Source: Christensenella intestinihominis
GTDB taxonomy: Bacteria > Bacillota > Clostridia > Christensenellales > Christensenellaceae
Length of the DNA stretch: 64,000 bases
Assembly: GCF_001678845.1 (NCBI RefSeq)
Contig: NZ_MAIQ01000001.1
Coordinates: 457,146 to 521,145 of the forward strand
Direction of reading: 5' to 3'
Below, in pieces: positions 1-8,167 of the stretch (position 1 is the first letter of the stretch; each line of letters starts with the position of its first letter). The position numbers were made by a program, and so were the translations under genes. Below the pieces are notes generated by a model, which made no database searches, was not told where the DNA came from, and saw only the letters and a program-made list of their open reading frames with translations.

Positions 1-935
1 ATCGTACTTGCTGAGGTCTTCCTTGATAAAATAGCGGTAAATCGTCGGAGGCGCGCAGAAGGTCGTCACCTTGTACTTTTCAATCTTTTTCAAAAGCTTA
101 TCCGGGACAAATTTATCCATGTCATAGACAAAAATGCACGTTTCCGCCAGCCACTGGCCATAGAGCTTACCCCATGCGCTCTTCGCCCAGCCCGTATCCG
201 CCACCGTGAGGTGCAGCCCTTCGGGATCGGCATTGTGCCAATACACAGCCGTTACAATATGCCCCAGCGGATACACAAAATTATGCGCCACCATCTTGGG
301 CATTCCAGTGGTTCCCGAGGTGAAATACAGCAGCATTATGTCGTCATTATGCGTCGCTTCCTCTCCCTGCGGGCGCGGAAAATCCGGTCCGTACTTTTCC
401 ATTTCCGTCCAGAACTCAAGCCAGCCTTCCCTTTTTTCCCCTACAATAACTTTCGTTTCAAGCGTGGGTGATTCCGCTTCCGAATCTTCCACATGCTCCT
501 TTAATTCCCCGTCCTTGGTGCAGACGATCATCTTGACGTCCGCGGCATTATTGCGGTAAACAATATCCTTTTTCGTCAGGAGATGGGTCGCTGGAATGGC
601 AATCGCCCCCAGCTTATGCAGGCCGATAACAGCAATCCAGAATTCATAGTGGCGTTTCAGGATCAGCATGACCTTATCGCCCTTTTTAATCCCGGCGCCT
701 TTAAAAAAGTTTGCCGCCTGGCCCGACAGTTTGCTGATGTCGTCAAAGGTAAGCGTTTTTTCCTCGTCCGCATCGTTGGTCCACAGCAGCGCACGCTTTT
801 CCGGCTTTTCCTTCGCCAGCTCGTCTACTACGTCAAACCCGAAATTGAAATTTTCCGGTACAAATGTTTTAAAATTTTCCGCAAAATCCTCATAGCTTGT
901 AAAGCCTGTCGTGCTGAATTTCTCGTATATCCTCA
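1..935 (-). CDS. Acyl-CoA synthetase (AMP-forming), 3' part outside window
   Basis: This is the first ~311 residues of an adenylate-forming ligase that would activate a carboxylic acid to its acyl-AMP and then to acyl-CoA. The frame stays open to base 1, so the C-terminal half is missing. The Ser/Thr/Gly-rich nucleotide loop (YFTSGTTGMPK) lies near residues 204-214, and a conserved DTGWAKSAWG stretch follows near residue 250. Together these resemble the acetyl-/medium-chain acyl-CoA synthetase branch; the substrate cannot be read. The ATG start at 935 follows GAGG about 8 bases upstream. It lies 9 bases after the stop of the cupin regulator gene, so the two are probably one operon. Confidence 0.85.
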
Positions 936-944
936 TGTCCGTCC

Positions 945-1496
945 TCACTTTGAAATAATCGCCAAAAATTTGCAGGGCTTTCCGTCTTCCGCACGCATCG
1001 CATGAGGCGTTGACGCATCAAAATATACGGTATCCCCTTCATTTAAGCGTATCTCTGCGTCATGAATAAAAATCGTCATACTTCCTTCCACGACATAGTT
1101 GAGCTCCTGGCCTTCATGCGCATTCTTTTTGACGGCATCCGTATCCTTCGGCTCCACCGTTACGAGGAACGGTTCCATGGCCCGGTTCTTGAAGATCGGC
1201 GCGAGATGCTGGTATTTATAGGCTTTGCGGCGCTCCATCTTAAGCCCCTCGCCCTTCCTTACCAGGGTGAAGGTTTTCAGCTTGGCATTATCGCCCGTCA
1301 GAAGCTCCGTAATATCAACCCCGAAACGGTTCGCCAGCGTATATAAAAAACTGAAAGAAAAATCCTTCCCGCCGGCTTCATATTCCTTATATTCCTCTAC
1401 GGTTTTTCCGGTAAGCTGCGCCATTTCTTCAATGCCGATCTCTTCGATCTCACGCAAAACGCTGATTCTCTGCGCTATTTCTTTAATTTCATTCAT
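945..1496 (-). CDS. XRE-family regulator with C-terminal cupin domain
   Basis: This 183-residue protein has an N-terminal helix-turn-helix of the XRE/Cro type (about residues 5-60) and a C-terminal cupin barrel (about 105-178; motifs HEGQELNYVVEG and EGDTVYFDASTPHAM). In this architecture the cupin is thought to sense a small ligand while the helix-turn-helix binds DNA. A good Shine-Dalgarno (AGGAG) precedes the ATG at 1496. The acyl-CoA synthetase gene begins 9 bases after its stop, so it probably regulates that operon, perhaps in response to the acid substrate or its CoA ester; that is inference. Confidence 0.85.
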   Translation of the reverse strand: MNEIKEIAQRISVLREIEEIGIEEMAQLTGKTVEEYKEYEAGGKDFSFSFLYTLANRFGVDITELLTGDNAKLKTFTLVRKGEGLKMERRKAYKYQHLAPIFKNRAMEPFLVTVEPKDTDAVKKNAHEGQELNYVVEGSMTIFIHDAEIRLNEGDTVYFDASTPHAMRAEDGKPCKFLAIISK

Positions 1497-1579
1497 TGTT
1501 TCCAGCTCCTATCCCCACAAGGAAAGCAACGCCCGCCTCTCATGAATCGCAGGCGTCATCCCAGCCGCCGTGCAGCCCG

Positions 1580-2056
1580 TTATTTTATCTTTACCGCTTC
1601 GCTTTGGAATACGACAATAATTCCGTTTTTGTCCCAAATCAGGTCGTCCCCCACGAGGTTCTGGAATTTTTTCCCGTACGCCTGCTTCACTTCGTCCGGC
1701 TGGCCGTCGGATTTGGAAGTATCAAACATTATGAACCCATAAACCGTTTCCGGCCAATCCTCCGTCACGGTAAATTCCGCCTTCAGGTTGTCCCCTTCCT
1801 TGGTTATCTTCTGTTGTTCAATCCGCGTGCCGTCGGAATTCAGAACACTGATGATGCCGTTCATGCCGTCCATCAGGTTGGTTTCCCCGGAAACGACCAG
1901 CTTTCCGTCGGAAAGCTCCGCCGTACAGGACCCCGTCACCGTGAAGGTCGTTCCATCCGACTCCGGCCGCTTGATCTCCTGTGCGCCGCCGCATCCTGCC
2001 AAAACAGCCACCGCCGCAATCACGATGGCAAGTAATACGATCAATTTCCTCTTCAT
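1580..2056 (-). CDS. Putative lipoprotein of unknown function
   Basis: A secreted lipoprotein of 158 residues. The N terminus MKRK is followed by a hydrophobic segment and a lipobox (VLAGC) with the lipidated Cys at residue 22. The mature part is rich in beta-type sequence with no catalytic motif I recognise. I chose the ATG at 2056 because it gives a standard signal peptide; an in-frame GTG 30 bases upstream (2086) would add ten residues and is less likely. It would be processed by the prolipoprotein enzymes encoded in this window (lgt, lspA). No functional neighbour is evident. Confidence 0.7.
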   Translation of the reverse strand: MKRKLIVLLAIVIAAVAVLAGCGGAQEIKRPESDGTTFTVTGSCTAELSDGKLVVSGETNLMDGMNGIISVLNSDGTRIEQQKITKEGDNLKAEFTVTEDWPETVYGFIMFDTSKSDGQPDEVKQAYGKKFQNLVGDDLIWDKNGIIVVFQSEAVKIK

Positions 2057-2191
2057 GCCCTTTGAAATGCCCCTTTCGCCAATCACGTCTTATGTCAGGC
2101 CATAAGTCCGTATTTTATAAGTATATTAAAAACCTACCCGGATGTAAAGTGCTTTCCTGCTTACTTCCGCCCAAAGCCCCAACATTCGCGG

Positions 2192-2806
2192 CTACTTCAG
2201 GCACCTCTTCGCAACCCGCAGCATTCCGCCCCGCCAAAACTTCCCGGTATCCCACGCCGCGGCGAAATCAAACGAGCACTTCCTTCCCCATGTCGCAAAG
2301 GTGGTTTCCATTTTCCTGCCGCACGTTTTATAGCCCGTCAGGTTGAACCAATGCCATTCATATTCGTCGAACGCAATATCGGCATGCTTCAGCATCAGGT
2401 ACATCACGGGAACTCCGTCCCCGATTGCACGCCTGACAAATTCTTCCGCCTGTAACGCCCCGGCATGCCCGTCAAGCTTTTCAAACGCAAGTTCCACTCC
2501 CGCATACTGCGCATACCGCAGGAACATCCGTTCAAATTTGTCAATGCTGGTGAGGCCGCCGATCCCCGGGTAAATATAGCGGAACATCAGCTCAAAAAAC
2601 TTCAGGAAATCTTCTTTCGTCACGTGAAGCGGATCGTACGGGTACAGCTTGGCCAGCGACGGGAATGACCGCGCCAGTACAATGCATTGTTCGCACGCAC
2701 ATACGGCCGAGCAGCCGCCAAGCTTCATCATGTGGTGAGTGTGCCAGTTTTGGTCTCCCCCATAATAGGTATCGTCAATTTTAAAAAATTCCAGTTCCTG
2801 TTCCAT
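2192..2806 (-). CDS. Conserved hypothetical protein, possible C39-like fold
   Basis: A cytoplasmic protein of 204 residues that I do not recognise firmly. Near the N terminus it has GGCSAVCACEQCI, a Cys-rich helix start resembling the active-site Cys of papain/C39-like folds. A later YEWHWFNLTGYK could carry the partner His, so a peptidase-like fold is a tentative guess. The ATG at 2806 is preceded by TATAAT (2814-2819) only 7 bases away and lacks a clear Shine-Dalgarno, so the transcript may be leaderless. Upstream in-frame codons would add a hydrophobic segment read across the start of fhs on the opposite strand; I think that is spurious. It is divergent from fhs. Confidence 0.6.
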   Translation of the reverse strand: MEQELEFFKIDDTYYGGDQNWHTHHMMKLGGCSAVCACEQCIVLARSFPSLAKLYPYDPLHVTKEDFLKFFELMFRYIYPGIGGLTSIDKFERMFLRYAQYAGVELAFEKLDGHAGALQAEEFVRRAIGDGVPVMYLMLKHADIAFDEYEWHWFNLTGYKTCGRKMETTFATWGRKCSFDFAAAWDTGKFWRGGMLRVAKRCLK

Positions 2807-2826
2807 GCCTATTATTATAACACACA

Positions 2827-2855
2827 TTGACAAACATATGCAGATGAACGAAAAT
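2827..2855 (+). promoter_or_regulatory. Possible fhs promoter
   Basis: TTGACA (2827-2832) and GAAAAT (2850-2855) are separated by 17 bases, upstream of the fhs ribosome binding site. The -35 is perfect and the -10 is weak. The site overlaps the region driving the divergent gene. Confidence 0.45.
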
Positions 2856-2891
2856 AGAAGCAATAGCCAAATTATCACAGGGGTGACATCT

Positions 2892-4565
2892 ATGAATAAT
2901 GATTTGAAAATCGCGAACTCCGTAACGGCCGAACCCATTACGAAGATTGCAGAAAAGCTTTCTATTCCCGGCGATGTGCTGATTCCTTATGGAAAAGATA
3001 TTGCAAAGGTGCAGCTTTCCTACCTGAAACAGCTGGAAAAGGCCGGTAAGCCCGGCCGGTTGATTCTCGTGACCGCCATCAATCCAACTCCGGCGGGCGA
3101 AGGAAAAACCACCGTTTCCATCGGCCTTGCCGACGCGCTTTCCCGCAGGGGGCGGAAAACCTGTCTTGCCCTGCGCGAGCCTTCCCTCGGCCCGGTATTC
3201 GGCATCAAGGGCGGGGCAACGGGCGGCGGATATGCACAGGCAATTCCAATGGAAGACATTAACCTGCATTTTACCGGCGATATTTATGCCGTAACAACGG
3301 CCAATAATTTGCTGTGCGCAATGATCGACAACCATATTTACCACGGAAACGAACTGCGCATCGATGTGAAAAACATCACCTTTAAGCGCTGTATGGATAT
3401 GAACGACCGCGCCCTTCGCAATATTATCTGCGGCCTTGGCGAACGGACGGACGGCGTTCCCCGCCAGGATGGCTTCGATATTTCGGCCGCTTCCGAGATC
3501 ATGGCGGTGCTGTGCCTTGCTTCTGATCCGGATGATCTCAGGAGACGGCTCGACCGGATCACCATCGGCTATAATCTGGACGGAGAACCGGTGCTCGCAA
3601 AAGACCTCGGCGCGGGCGGCGCAATGTCCGTGATCCTCAAGGAGGCGCTCAAGCCGAACCTTGTCCAGACCCTGGAGCATACTCCGGTCCTCATGCACGG
3701 CGGGCCTTTCGCCAATATCGCGCATGGATGCAACAGCATCATCGCCACCAGGATGGCAAATCACCTTGCTGATTATACTGTGACAGAGGCTGGTTTCGGG
3801 GCCGACCTTGGCGCGGAAAAATTCCTTGACATCAAATGCCGCGCGGCAGACCTGTGGCCGGATGCGGTTGTCCTTGTCGCCACCGTCCGGGCATTGAAAT
3901 ACCACGGCGGTGTTCCAAAAGACCAGTTGGAAACAGAAAATGTAGCCGCCGTGCAGAAAGGGATCGTTAATCTCCAGCGCCATCTCCACACGCTGAAAAA
4001 TATTTACGGCCTGCCCGTTGTCGTTGCCATCAACCATTTTGCAACCGATACACAGGCGGAGCTTGACGAGGTGCGCAAGCAGGTGGAAGCGCTGGGAACA
4101 AAGGCTGCCCTGTGCGACGTCTGGGCCAAGGGCGGCGAAGGCGCGCTTGAACTTGCGGACGCTGTTACGGATTCCATATTGAATCATTCCTCCCCCAGCC
4201 ACCCCTACGATTACGCCGCGCCAATTATGCAGAAAATAAACGATATTGCTACCCGGGTCTATGGCGCGGCGCGTGTCGATTTCTCCAAGACGGCAAAGCA
4301 GAAAATCAGGATGTACGAGGACCAGGGGTATTCAAACATTCCTGTCTGTATTGCCAAAACGCAATATTCCTTTTCGGATGATCCGAAAAAGCTGGGAGCG
4401 CCGGAGGATTTTACGATGGATGTCCGCGACGTATCGCTAAGTTCGGGCGCAGGTTTTATCGTCGTATTGTGCGGAACGATCATGCGTATGCCCGGCCTTC
4501 CCAAAAAGCCGGCCGCAATGAACATTACGCTGGATGAAAACGGAGAGACCGCCGGTTTATTTTAG
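2892..4565 (+). CDS. fhs: Formate-tetrahydrofolate ligase
   Basis: The enzyme (557 residues, the usual length) joins formate and tetrahydrofolate with ATP to give 10-formyl-THF, feeding one-carbon metabolism and the methyl branch of the acetogenic pathway where that exists. The ATP-binding loop TAINPTPAGEGKTT is at about residues 61-74, followed by the family's LREPSLGPVFGIKGGATGGGYAQ stretch in two conserved blocks. I place the start at the ATG at 2892 behind AGGGGTGA; earlier in-frame ATGs lack a ribosome binding site. It is monocistronic and ends at a strong bidirectional terminator. No other folate gene is adjacent. Confidence 0.97.
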   Translation: MNNDLKIANSVTAEPITKIAEKLSIPGDVLIPYGKDIAKVQLSYLKQLEKAGKPGRLILVTAINPTPAGEGKTTVSIGLADALSRRGRKTCLALREPSLGPVFGIKGGATGGGYAQAIPMEDINLHFTGDIYAVTTANNLLCAMIDNHIYHGNELRIDVKNITFKRCMDMNDRALRNIICGLGERTDGVPRQDGFDISAASEIMAVLCLASDPDDLRRRLDRITIGYNLDGEPVLAKDLGAGGAMSVILKEALKPNLVQTLEHTPVLMHGGPFANIAHGCNSIIATRMANHLADYTVTEAGFGADLGAEKFLDIKCRAADLWPDAVVLVATVRALKYHGGVPKDQLETENVAAVQKGIVNLQRHLHTLKNIYGLPVVVAINHFATDTQAELDEVRKQVEALGTKAALCDVWAKGGEGALELADAVTDSILNHSSPSHPYDYAAPIMQKINDIATRVYGAARVDFSKTAKQKIRMYEDQGYSNIPVCIAKTQYSFSDDPKKLGAPEDFTMDVRDVSLSSGAGFIVVLCGTIMRMPGLPKKPAAMNITLDENGETAGLF

Positions 4566-4581
4566 GTTTTTGTCTTCAAAT

Positions 4582-4611
4582 AAAAACGGAGCAGGCTGCT
4601 GCTCCGTTTTT
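4582..4611. terminator. Bidirectional terminator between fhs and the RpiR regulator
   Basis: A 13-base perfect stem (AAAAACGGAGCAG / CTGCTCCGTTTTT) with loop GCTG carries U-tracts on both strands. It separates the converging fhs and rpiR-type genes. Confidence 0.9.
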
Positions 4612-4624
4612 GCTTGAAGATAAA

Positions 4625-5395
4625 TCATTTTCGTTCCGTAATCCGTTTATACATCAGGGTTTCTATCACCGCGATCATTCCGCACCGGGATGTAATATCT
4701 ATTCCATCGATTGAAATATCATCCGCAAACATATAAAAATTCAAATCGCTCATATTTTGTATAATATTGTTGTCCGCCCGCGTAATCGATATGATGGTTG
4801 GCGTCGCCACCGTAACAATTTGCTCGATATACCGCGCAAGTTTCTGGTTATTCCCGGAATAAGAGAGCACCATCAGAACGTCTTCCCGTTTGATCCGCTT
4901 CAGCACGGAATTGATCTCGTACTCTTCCACCGGCGTTTCCGCATGATAACCGAGCACCGTAAGAATCCGCCGCAGATATTGCGCGACATCGGCGCTGAGC
5001 CCCAGGCCAAGGATATACACCACCGGATACCGGTCCATAATCCTGTTAAAAAGTTCAATCTTGTCGTTGCTGATTACCTTTACCGCCTCGATAACATTTT
5101 TCAGGTAATCCTCCTGGTAATCCTTCTTGCTGATTACATTCGGGATCGCAATATTTTTGGAGGTCCGCTCCGTCAGCCGGATCATTGCCGTAAACTCGGA
5201 GTAACCCGAAAAGCCCAGCTTTTTAACAAAACGAAATAATGTGGTCGTGGAGACAAAGCAGGCGGCCGCCAAATCGCGAATGCTCATATCCTTCACAACA
5301 TGCATGTTCCTGACCACAAAATTAAAAATCTGTTTTTCCGTACTGGAAAGACCGCTTATTTTTGTACTTGTAAAGTCATAGAAATCTTCCGCCAT
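4625..5395 (-). CDS. MurR/RpiR-family transcriptional regulator
   Basis: A 256-residue regulator with an N-terminal RpiR helix-turn-helix (about 1-80; ISGLSSTEKQIFNFVVRNM, then DLAAACFVSTTTLFRFVKKLGFSGYSEF in the recognition region) and a C-terminal SIS sugar-phosphate isomerase domain (about 110-250; VYILGLGLSADVAQYL, VLSYSGNNQKL). Such proteins sense a phosphosugar and control sugar or amino-sugar catabolism. No sugar operon lies next to it, so its target is unknown; it may act in trans. Confidence 0.88.
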   Translation of the reverse strand: MAEDFYDFTSTKISGLSSTEKQIFNFVVRNMHVVKDMSIRDLAAACFVSTTTLFRFVKKLGFSGYSEFTAMIRLTERTSKNIAIPNVISKKDYQEDYLKNVIEAVKVISNDKIELFNRIMDRYPVVYILGLGLSADVAQYLRRILTVLGYHAETPVEEYEINSVLKRIKREDVLMVLSYSGNNQKLARYIEQIVTVATPTIISITRADNNIIQNMSDLNFYMFADDISIDGIDITSRCGMIAVIETLMYKRITERK

Positions 5396-5477
5396 TGCTC
5401 CACCCTCTTCACTGACAGTTGATAGTCCTATTTTATATTAGAATCGCAGAGAATACTACTTTTTTTTCGAATTTACA

Positions 5478-5503
5478 AAAAAACACCGCCACAGGCGGTG
5501 TTT
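5478..5503 (-). terminator. Terminator after glutathione peroxidase
   Basis: AAACACCGCC-ACA-GGCGGTGTTT forms a 10-base stem. On the minus strand it is followed by a run of T, directly downstream of the gpx stop codon at 5511. Confidence 0.88.
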
Positions 5504-5510
5504 CAGGCTT

Positions 5511-6056
5511 TTAGAGCAGCTTTTCAATCGCGGGAGCTATTTTTTCCGGAGTGGTGGTCGGCTCGAACCGTTCTATGACGGCGCCGTCCCTGTCAATCAG
5601 GAATTTGGTAAAGTTCCACTTGATATCGCTGTTTTGTGCGTAGTTCTCATCCTCGCCGCGAAGGATTTCGTCGAGTTTCGGACCAATCGGATGCTCCATA
5701 TCAAAGCCTTCGAATCCTTTTTGTGACTCCAGATACCTGTAAAGCGGATCGGCATCCTTCCCATTGACGTCGATTTTCGCCATCATCGGAAATGTCACTC
5801 CATAATTAAGGGAACAAAATTCCTTGATTTCCTCATTCGTGCCCGGGTCCTGTCCGGCAAACTGATTACACGGGAACCCAAGGATCACGAGTCCTTTTTC
5901 CTTATATGCCTGGTATAGTTTTTCGAGTCCTTCAAATTGGGGGGTGAATCCGCATTTGCTTGCCGTGTTAACGATAAGCAAAACCTTTCCCTCGTAGTCC
6001 CGCAGCGCCTGCGTTTCCCCGTTCATCTTTTTTACACTGAAATCATAAACATTCAT
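5511..6056 (-). CDS. Glutathione peroxidase-family thiol peroxidase
   Basis: A 181-residue peroxidase that reduces hydroperoxides, in bacteria usually with thioredoxin rather than glutathione. The peroxidatic Cys35 lies in [11 protein letters not shown] (Cys, where animal enzymes have selenocysteine). Gln65 (FPCNQF) and Trp147-Asn148 complete the catalytic tetrad. Cys81 could be a resolving residue. I start at the ATG at 6056 because GGGAG sits 7 bases before it; an ATG 21 bases upstream has no ribosome binding site. It is monocistronic with its own terminator and probably serves oxidative defence in an anaerobe. Confidence 0.93.
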   Translation of the reverse strand: MNVYDFSVKKMNGETQALRDYEGKVLLIVNTASKCGFTPQFEGLEKLYQAYKEKGLVILGFPCNQFAGQDPGTNEEIKEFCSLNYGVTFPMMAKIDVNGKDADPLYRYLESQKGFEGFDMEHPIGPKLDEILRGEDENYAQNSDIKWNFTKFLIDRDGAVIERFEPTTTPEKIAPAIEKLL

Positions 6057-6126
6057 GAGCTTACTCCCATTTTTCATTTTACTTATTTATAACGGCGGAG
6101 TAAGCCGCCGAAACAAGTATTTCGGG

Positions 6127-6363
6127 TCAGCCGAAGATCGAAACGCCCGCGCTCCCCATCATCGCCATATAGAAGATGCAGGCAATGAGGGAAAGCACGA
6201 TCCCGATCACAGAAAAAAGATGCAGGGTCTTTAACGTAGCAGAGCCGACTATAACTCCGGCGATTGCCAGGACCAGGCCGGCCCAGAAGAAGCCCGGAAC
6301 AAATATCAGGAAGGAAAGCGCCCCGAATAGGATGACCAATACCGACAAAATTTTATTACGCAC
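6127..6363 (-). CDS. Small membrane protein
   Basis: A 78-residue very hydrophobic protein with two or three predicted membrane helices and short polar ends; no family recognised. The start is a GTG at 6363, with AAAGGAG seven bases upstream inside the end of the GDPD gene. The two genes overlap by 8 bases and are almost certainly translationally coupled. The link suggests a role near the GDPD enzyme at the membrane, but that is only context. The longer frame upstream of the GTG lacks a ribosome binding site. Confidence 0.75.
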   Translation of the reverse strand: MRNKILSVLVILFGALSFLIFVPGFFWAGLVLAIAGVIVGSATLKTLHLFSVIGIVLSLIACIFYMAMMGSAGVSIFG

Positions 6364-7171
6364 GCCGTTCTCCTTTGGGTTCAAATTGTTCAAATACCAG
6401 GGAATCGACATAGGATTGTACGGAAGCTTGCTCTTCTTCCGACCGCACCGTCCATGCGAATACGGGTATTCCCCTTTTACGAAGCCGCTTCACGACAGGC
6501 TGCCGCACCCCGTTCATTTCATAATTAATAAAATTGGGGCGGCACATCACATTGGTGATTAAATGCCGCAAGCCCCATCGCTGCCATGCGGGAATTGCTT
6601 CCGCCCCCTCTTCAAAGGTCGCGGACAACTGCCCGCGCAGGATTTCCGGCGCATTTTTATAATACCAGCGAACGGAATATGGTGAAAACGACTGTATTGC
6701 GAAGCGGCCGCCGTAAGTCCTCAGCCGCTCGTAAAGACTGATCTCCAGTTTCCCGGCGCGGCCCGTATTTTTCAGTTCGATCAGTAAGGGCGTTTCCCCG
6801 TTGACAACCGCCAGCACCTCGTCAAAGGTCGGGATGCCTTCTTCTGTTCCGGCAAGGCGGAGCGCTTTCAGTTCGTCCAGCGTCATATCCTCGATCCTGC
6901 CCCGGACTCCCGTCATGCGGGCGAGGTCGTCGTCGTGGAACACCATCAGCACGCCGTCCCTGGAACGGTGCACATCCAGTTCGATTGCATATCCCTCCCG
7001 GACAGCGCGCTCAAACGCGGGAATGGAATTTTCCGGAGCCGTCGCCGAATGCAGCCCCCTGTGCGCATAGTTGAAATCCTTCAGCCATGAAGGCACGGGC
7101 GAGCCCGCCGTTGCAAAAAAATAAAGAAAAAGGATACCCGCGCAAACGAGTATCAAAATTACCCCAATCAT
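6356..7171 (-). CDS. Membrane-anchored glycerophosphodiester phosphodiesterase
   Basis: A 271-residue GDPD-family enzyme, a TIM barrel that hydrolyses glycerophosphodiesters to an alcohol and glycerol-3-phosphate. One N-terminal membrane anchor (residues 2-20) is followed by the catalytic core: YAHRG (His37), metal ligands in ELDVH (Glu64, Asp66), and FHDDDL with the second catalytic His79. The anchor orientation suggests that it acts on lipid-derived substrates at or outside the membrane. AAAGGAG precedes the ATG at 7171. It shares a short intergenic region with a divergent patatin-type lipase, so the two may cooperate in lipid turnover. Confidence 0.92.
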   Translation of the reverse strand: MIGVILILVCAGILFLYFFATAGSPVPSWLKDFNYAHRGLHSATAPENSIPAFERAVREGYAIELDVHRSRDGVLMVFHDDDLARMTGVRGRIEDMTLDELKALRLAGTEEGIPTFDEVLAVVNGETPLLIELKNTGRAGKLEISLYERLRTYGGRFAIQSFSPYSVRWYYKNAPEILRGQLSATFEEGAEAIPAWQRWGLRHLITNVMCRPNFINYEMNGVRQPVVKRLRKRGIPVFAWTVRSEEEQASVQSYVDSLVFEQFEPKGERRA

Positions 7172-7206
7172 AAATGTACTCCTTTGTGATATATTGTACC
7201 ATACTT

Positions 7207-7235
7207 TTGATTTTTAGTTTGTAAAAAGTTATAAT
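7207..7235 (+). promoter_or_regulatory. Sigma-A type promoter of the patatin gene
   Basis: TTGATT (7207-7212) and a perfect TATAAT (7230-7235) are separated by 17 bases. They lie 22 bases before the ATG, which has GAGGTG as its ribosome binding site. Confidence 0.75.
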
Positions 7236-7256
7236 ACAAAACTGAGGTGAATTTTT

Positions 7257-8129
7257 ATGGCAAAAGCAGGCTTAATACTTGAAGGGGGCGGAATGCGCGG
7301 GTCTTACACGGCGGGCGTCCTGGATGCGTTCCTGGACCTGGGCATCCATATGGAAGATATTGTAGGCGTTTCCGCGGGCGCCGCCAACGCTATCTCCTAT
7401 GTTTCCGGGCAAAAGGGCCGGAACCTTACCATTTATAATACCTGTATCAACCGAAAATACCTGAGCGCCTGGAACTTTTTTACAACAGGTTCGTTTTTTG
7501 GAATGAAATACGTATTTTATGAAGTAACGCGAAACATCATTCCTTTTGATTATAACGGATTTAAAAATTCCGGAAAAAAGCTTACAATCGTCGCTACGGA
7601 TGTGGAGACGGGAAAACCTTTTTACAAGCAGCTTTCCGACCTGGATAATGATGCGGACATGAAATATCTTTGTGCGACGGCTGCGATCCCGATGGCGTCC
7701 ACCATTGTTAAGGTGGACGGGCACAAGCTGATGGACGGCGGTGCGAGCGATTCCATTCCCATCGAATATTCCCTTGCAAAGGGCAACGCCAAAAATATAA
7801 TTGTACTGACCCGGTGCGCCGGTTTCCAGCACAAAAAGAGCAGGATGAGCTGGTTTCCCTATGTGCGTTATCCCGCCCACCGAGAATTTGCACATACGAT
7901 TGCCAACCGGTATCGGTATTACAATAAGAGCATCGAAATTACTAAGCAACAGGAACGCGATGGAAACGCGCTCATTATCCGTCCTTCAAAGCCTATCATT
8001 GCGGGGAGAATGGAGAAAGACCCGGGGAAATTATCCGCACAATACCAGGTCGGCTACGACGACGCCATCGCCATGAAGGACCGCCTCCTTCCTTTTCTGC
8101 GAGGGCTTGAAAATGTCGAATTGAAATAA
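7257..8129 (+). CDS. Patatin-like phospholipase (RssA/YlbK type)
   Basis: A 290-residue serine acyl hydrolase with a Ser-Asp dyad. The oxyanion loop EGGGMRGSYTAG is at residues 9-20, the nucleophile Ser39 is in GVSAG, and Asp160 is in MDGG. There is no signal peptide, so it is cytosolic or peripheral to the membrane. The substrate is probably a phospholipid or lysophospholipid. It is monocistronic, driven by a good promoter and ended by a strong terminator, and divergent from the GDPD gene. Confidence 0.92.
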   Translation: MAKAGLILEGGGMRGSYTAGVLDAFLDLGIHMEDIVGVSAGAANAISYVSGQKGRNLTIYNTCINRKYLSAWNFFTTGSFFGMKYVFYEVTRNIIPFDYNGFKNSGKKLTIVATDVETGKPFYKQLSDLDNDADMKYLCATAAIPMASTIVKVDGHKLMDGGASDSIPIEYSLAKGNAKNIIVLTRCAGFQHKKSRMSWFPYVRYPAHREFAHTIANRYRYYNKSIEITKQQERDGNALIIRPSKPIIAGRMEKDPGKLSAQYQVGYDDAIAMKDRLLPFLRGLENVELK

Positions 8130-8135
8130 TAATGA

Positions 8136-8165
8136 AAAAACACGGCCGTGCGCGGCCGTGTTTTT
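8136..8165. terminator. Bidirectional terminator
   Basis: AAAAACACGGCCG-TGCG-CGGCCGTGTTTTT, a perfect 13-base stem between the converging patatin and activase genes. Confidence 0.92.
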
Positions 8166-8167
8166 GA

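Noticed and set aside
2807-2938. Hydrophobic N-terminal extension of the Cys-rich hypothetical protein
   Set aside because: It is the complement of the A-rich fhs leader and first codons, lacks a start signal, and would overlap fhs.
2781-4202. 473-codon open frame opposite fhs
   Set aside because: It is the antisense of a clear fhs gene, has no ribosome binding site and no protein-like motifs.
5511-6056. Selenoprotein form of glutathione peroxidase
   Set aside because: The catalytic residue is encoded by a Cys codon, with no in-frame TGA at the site.
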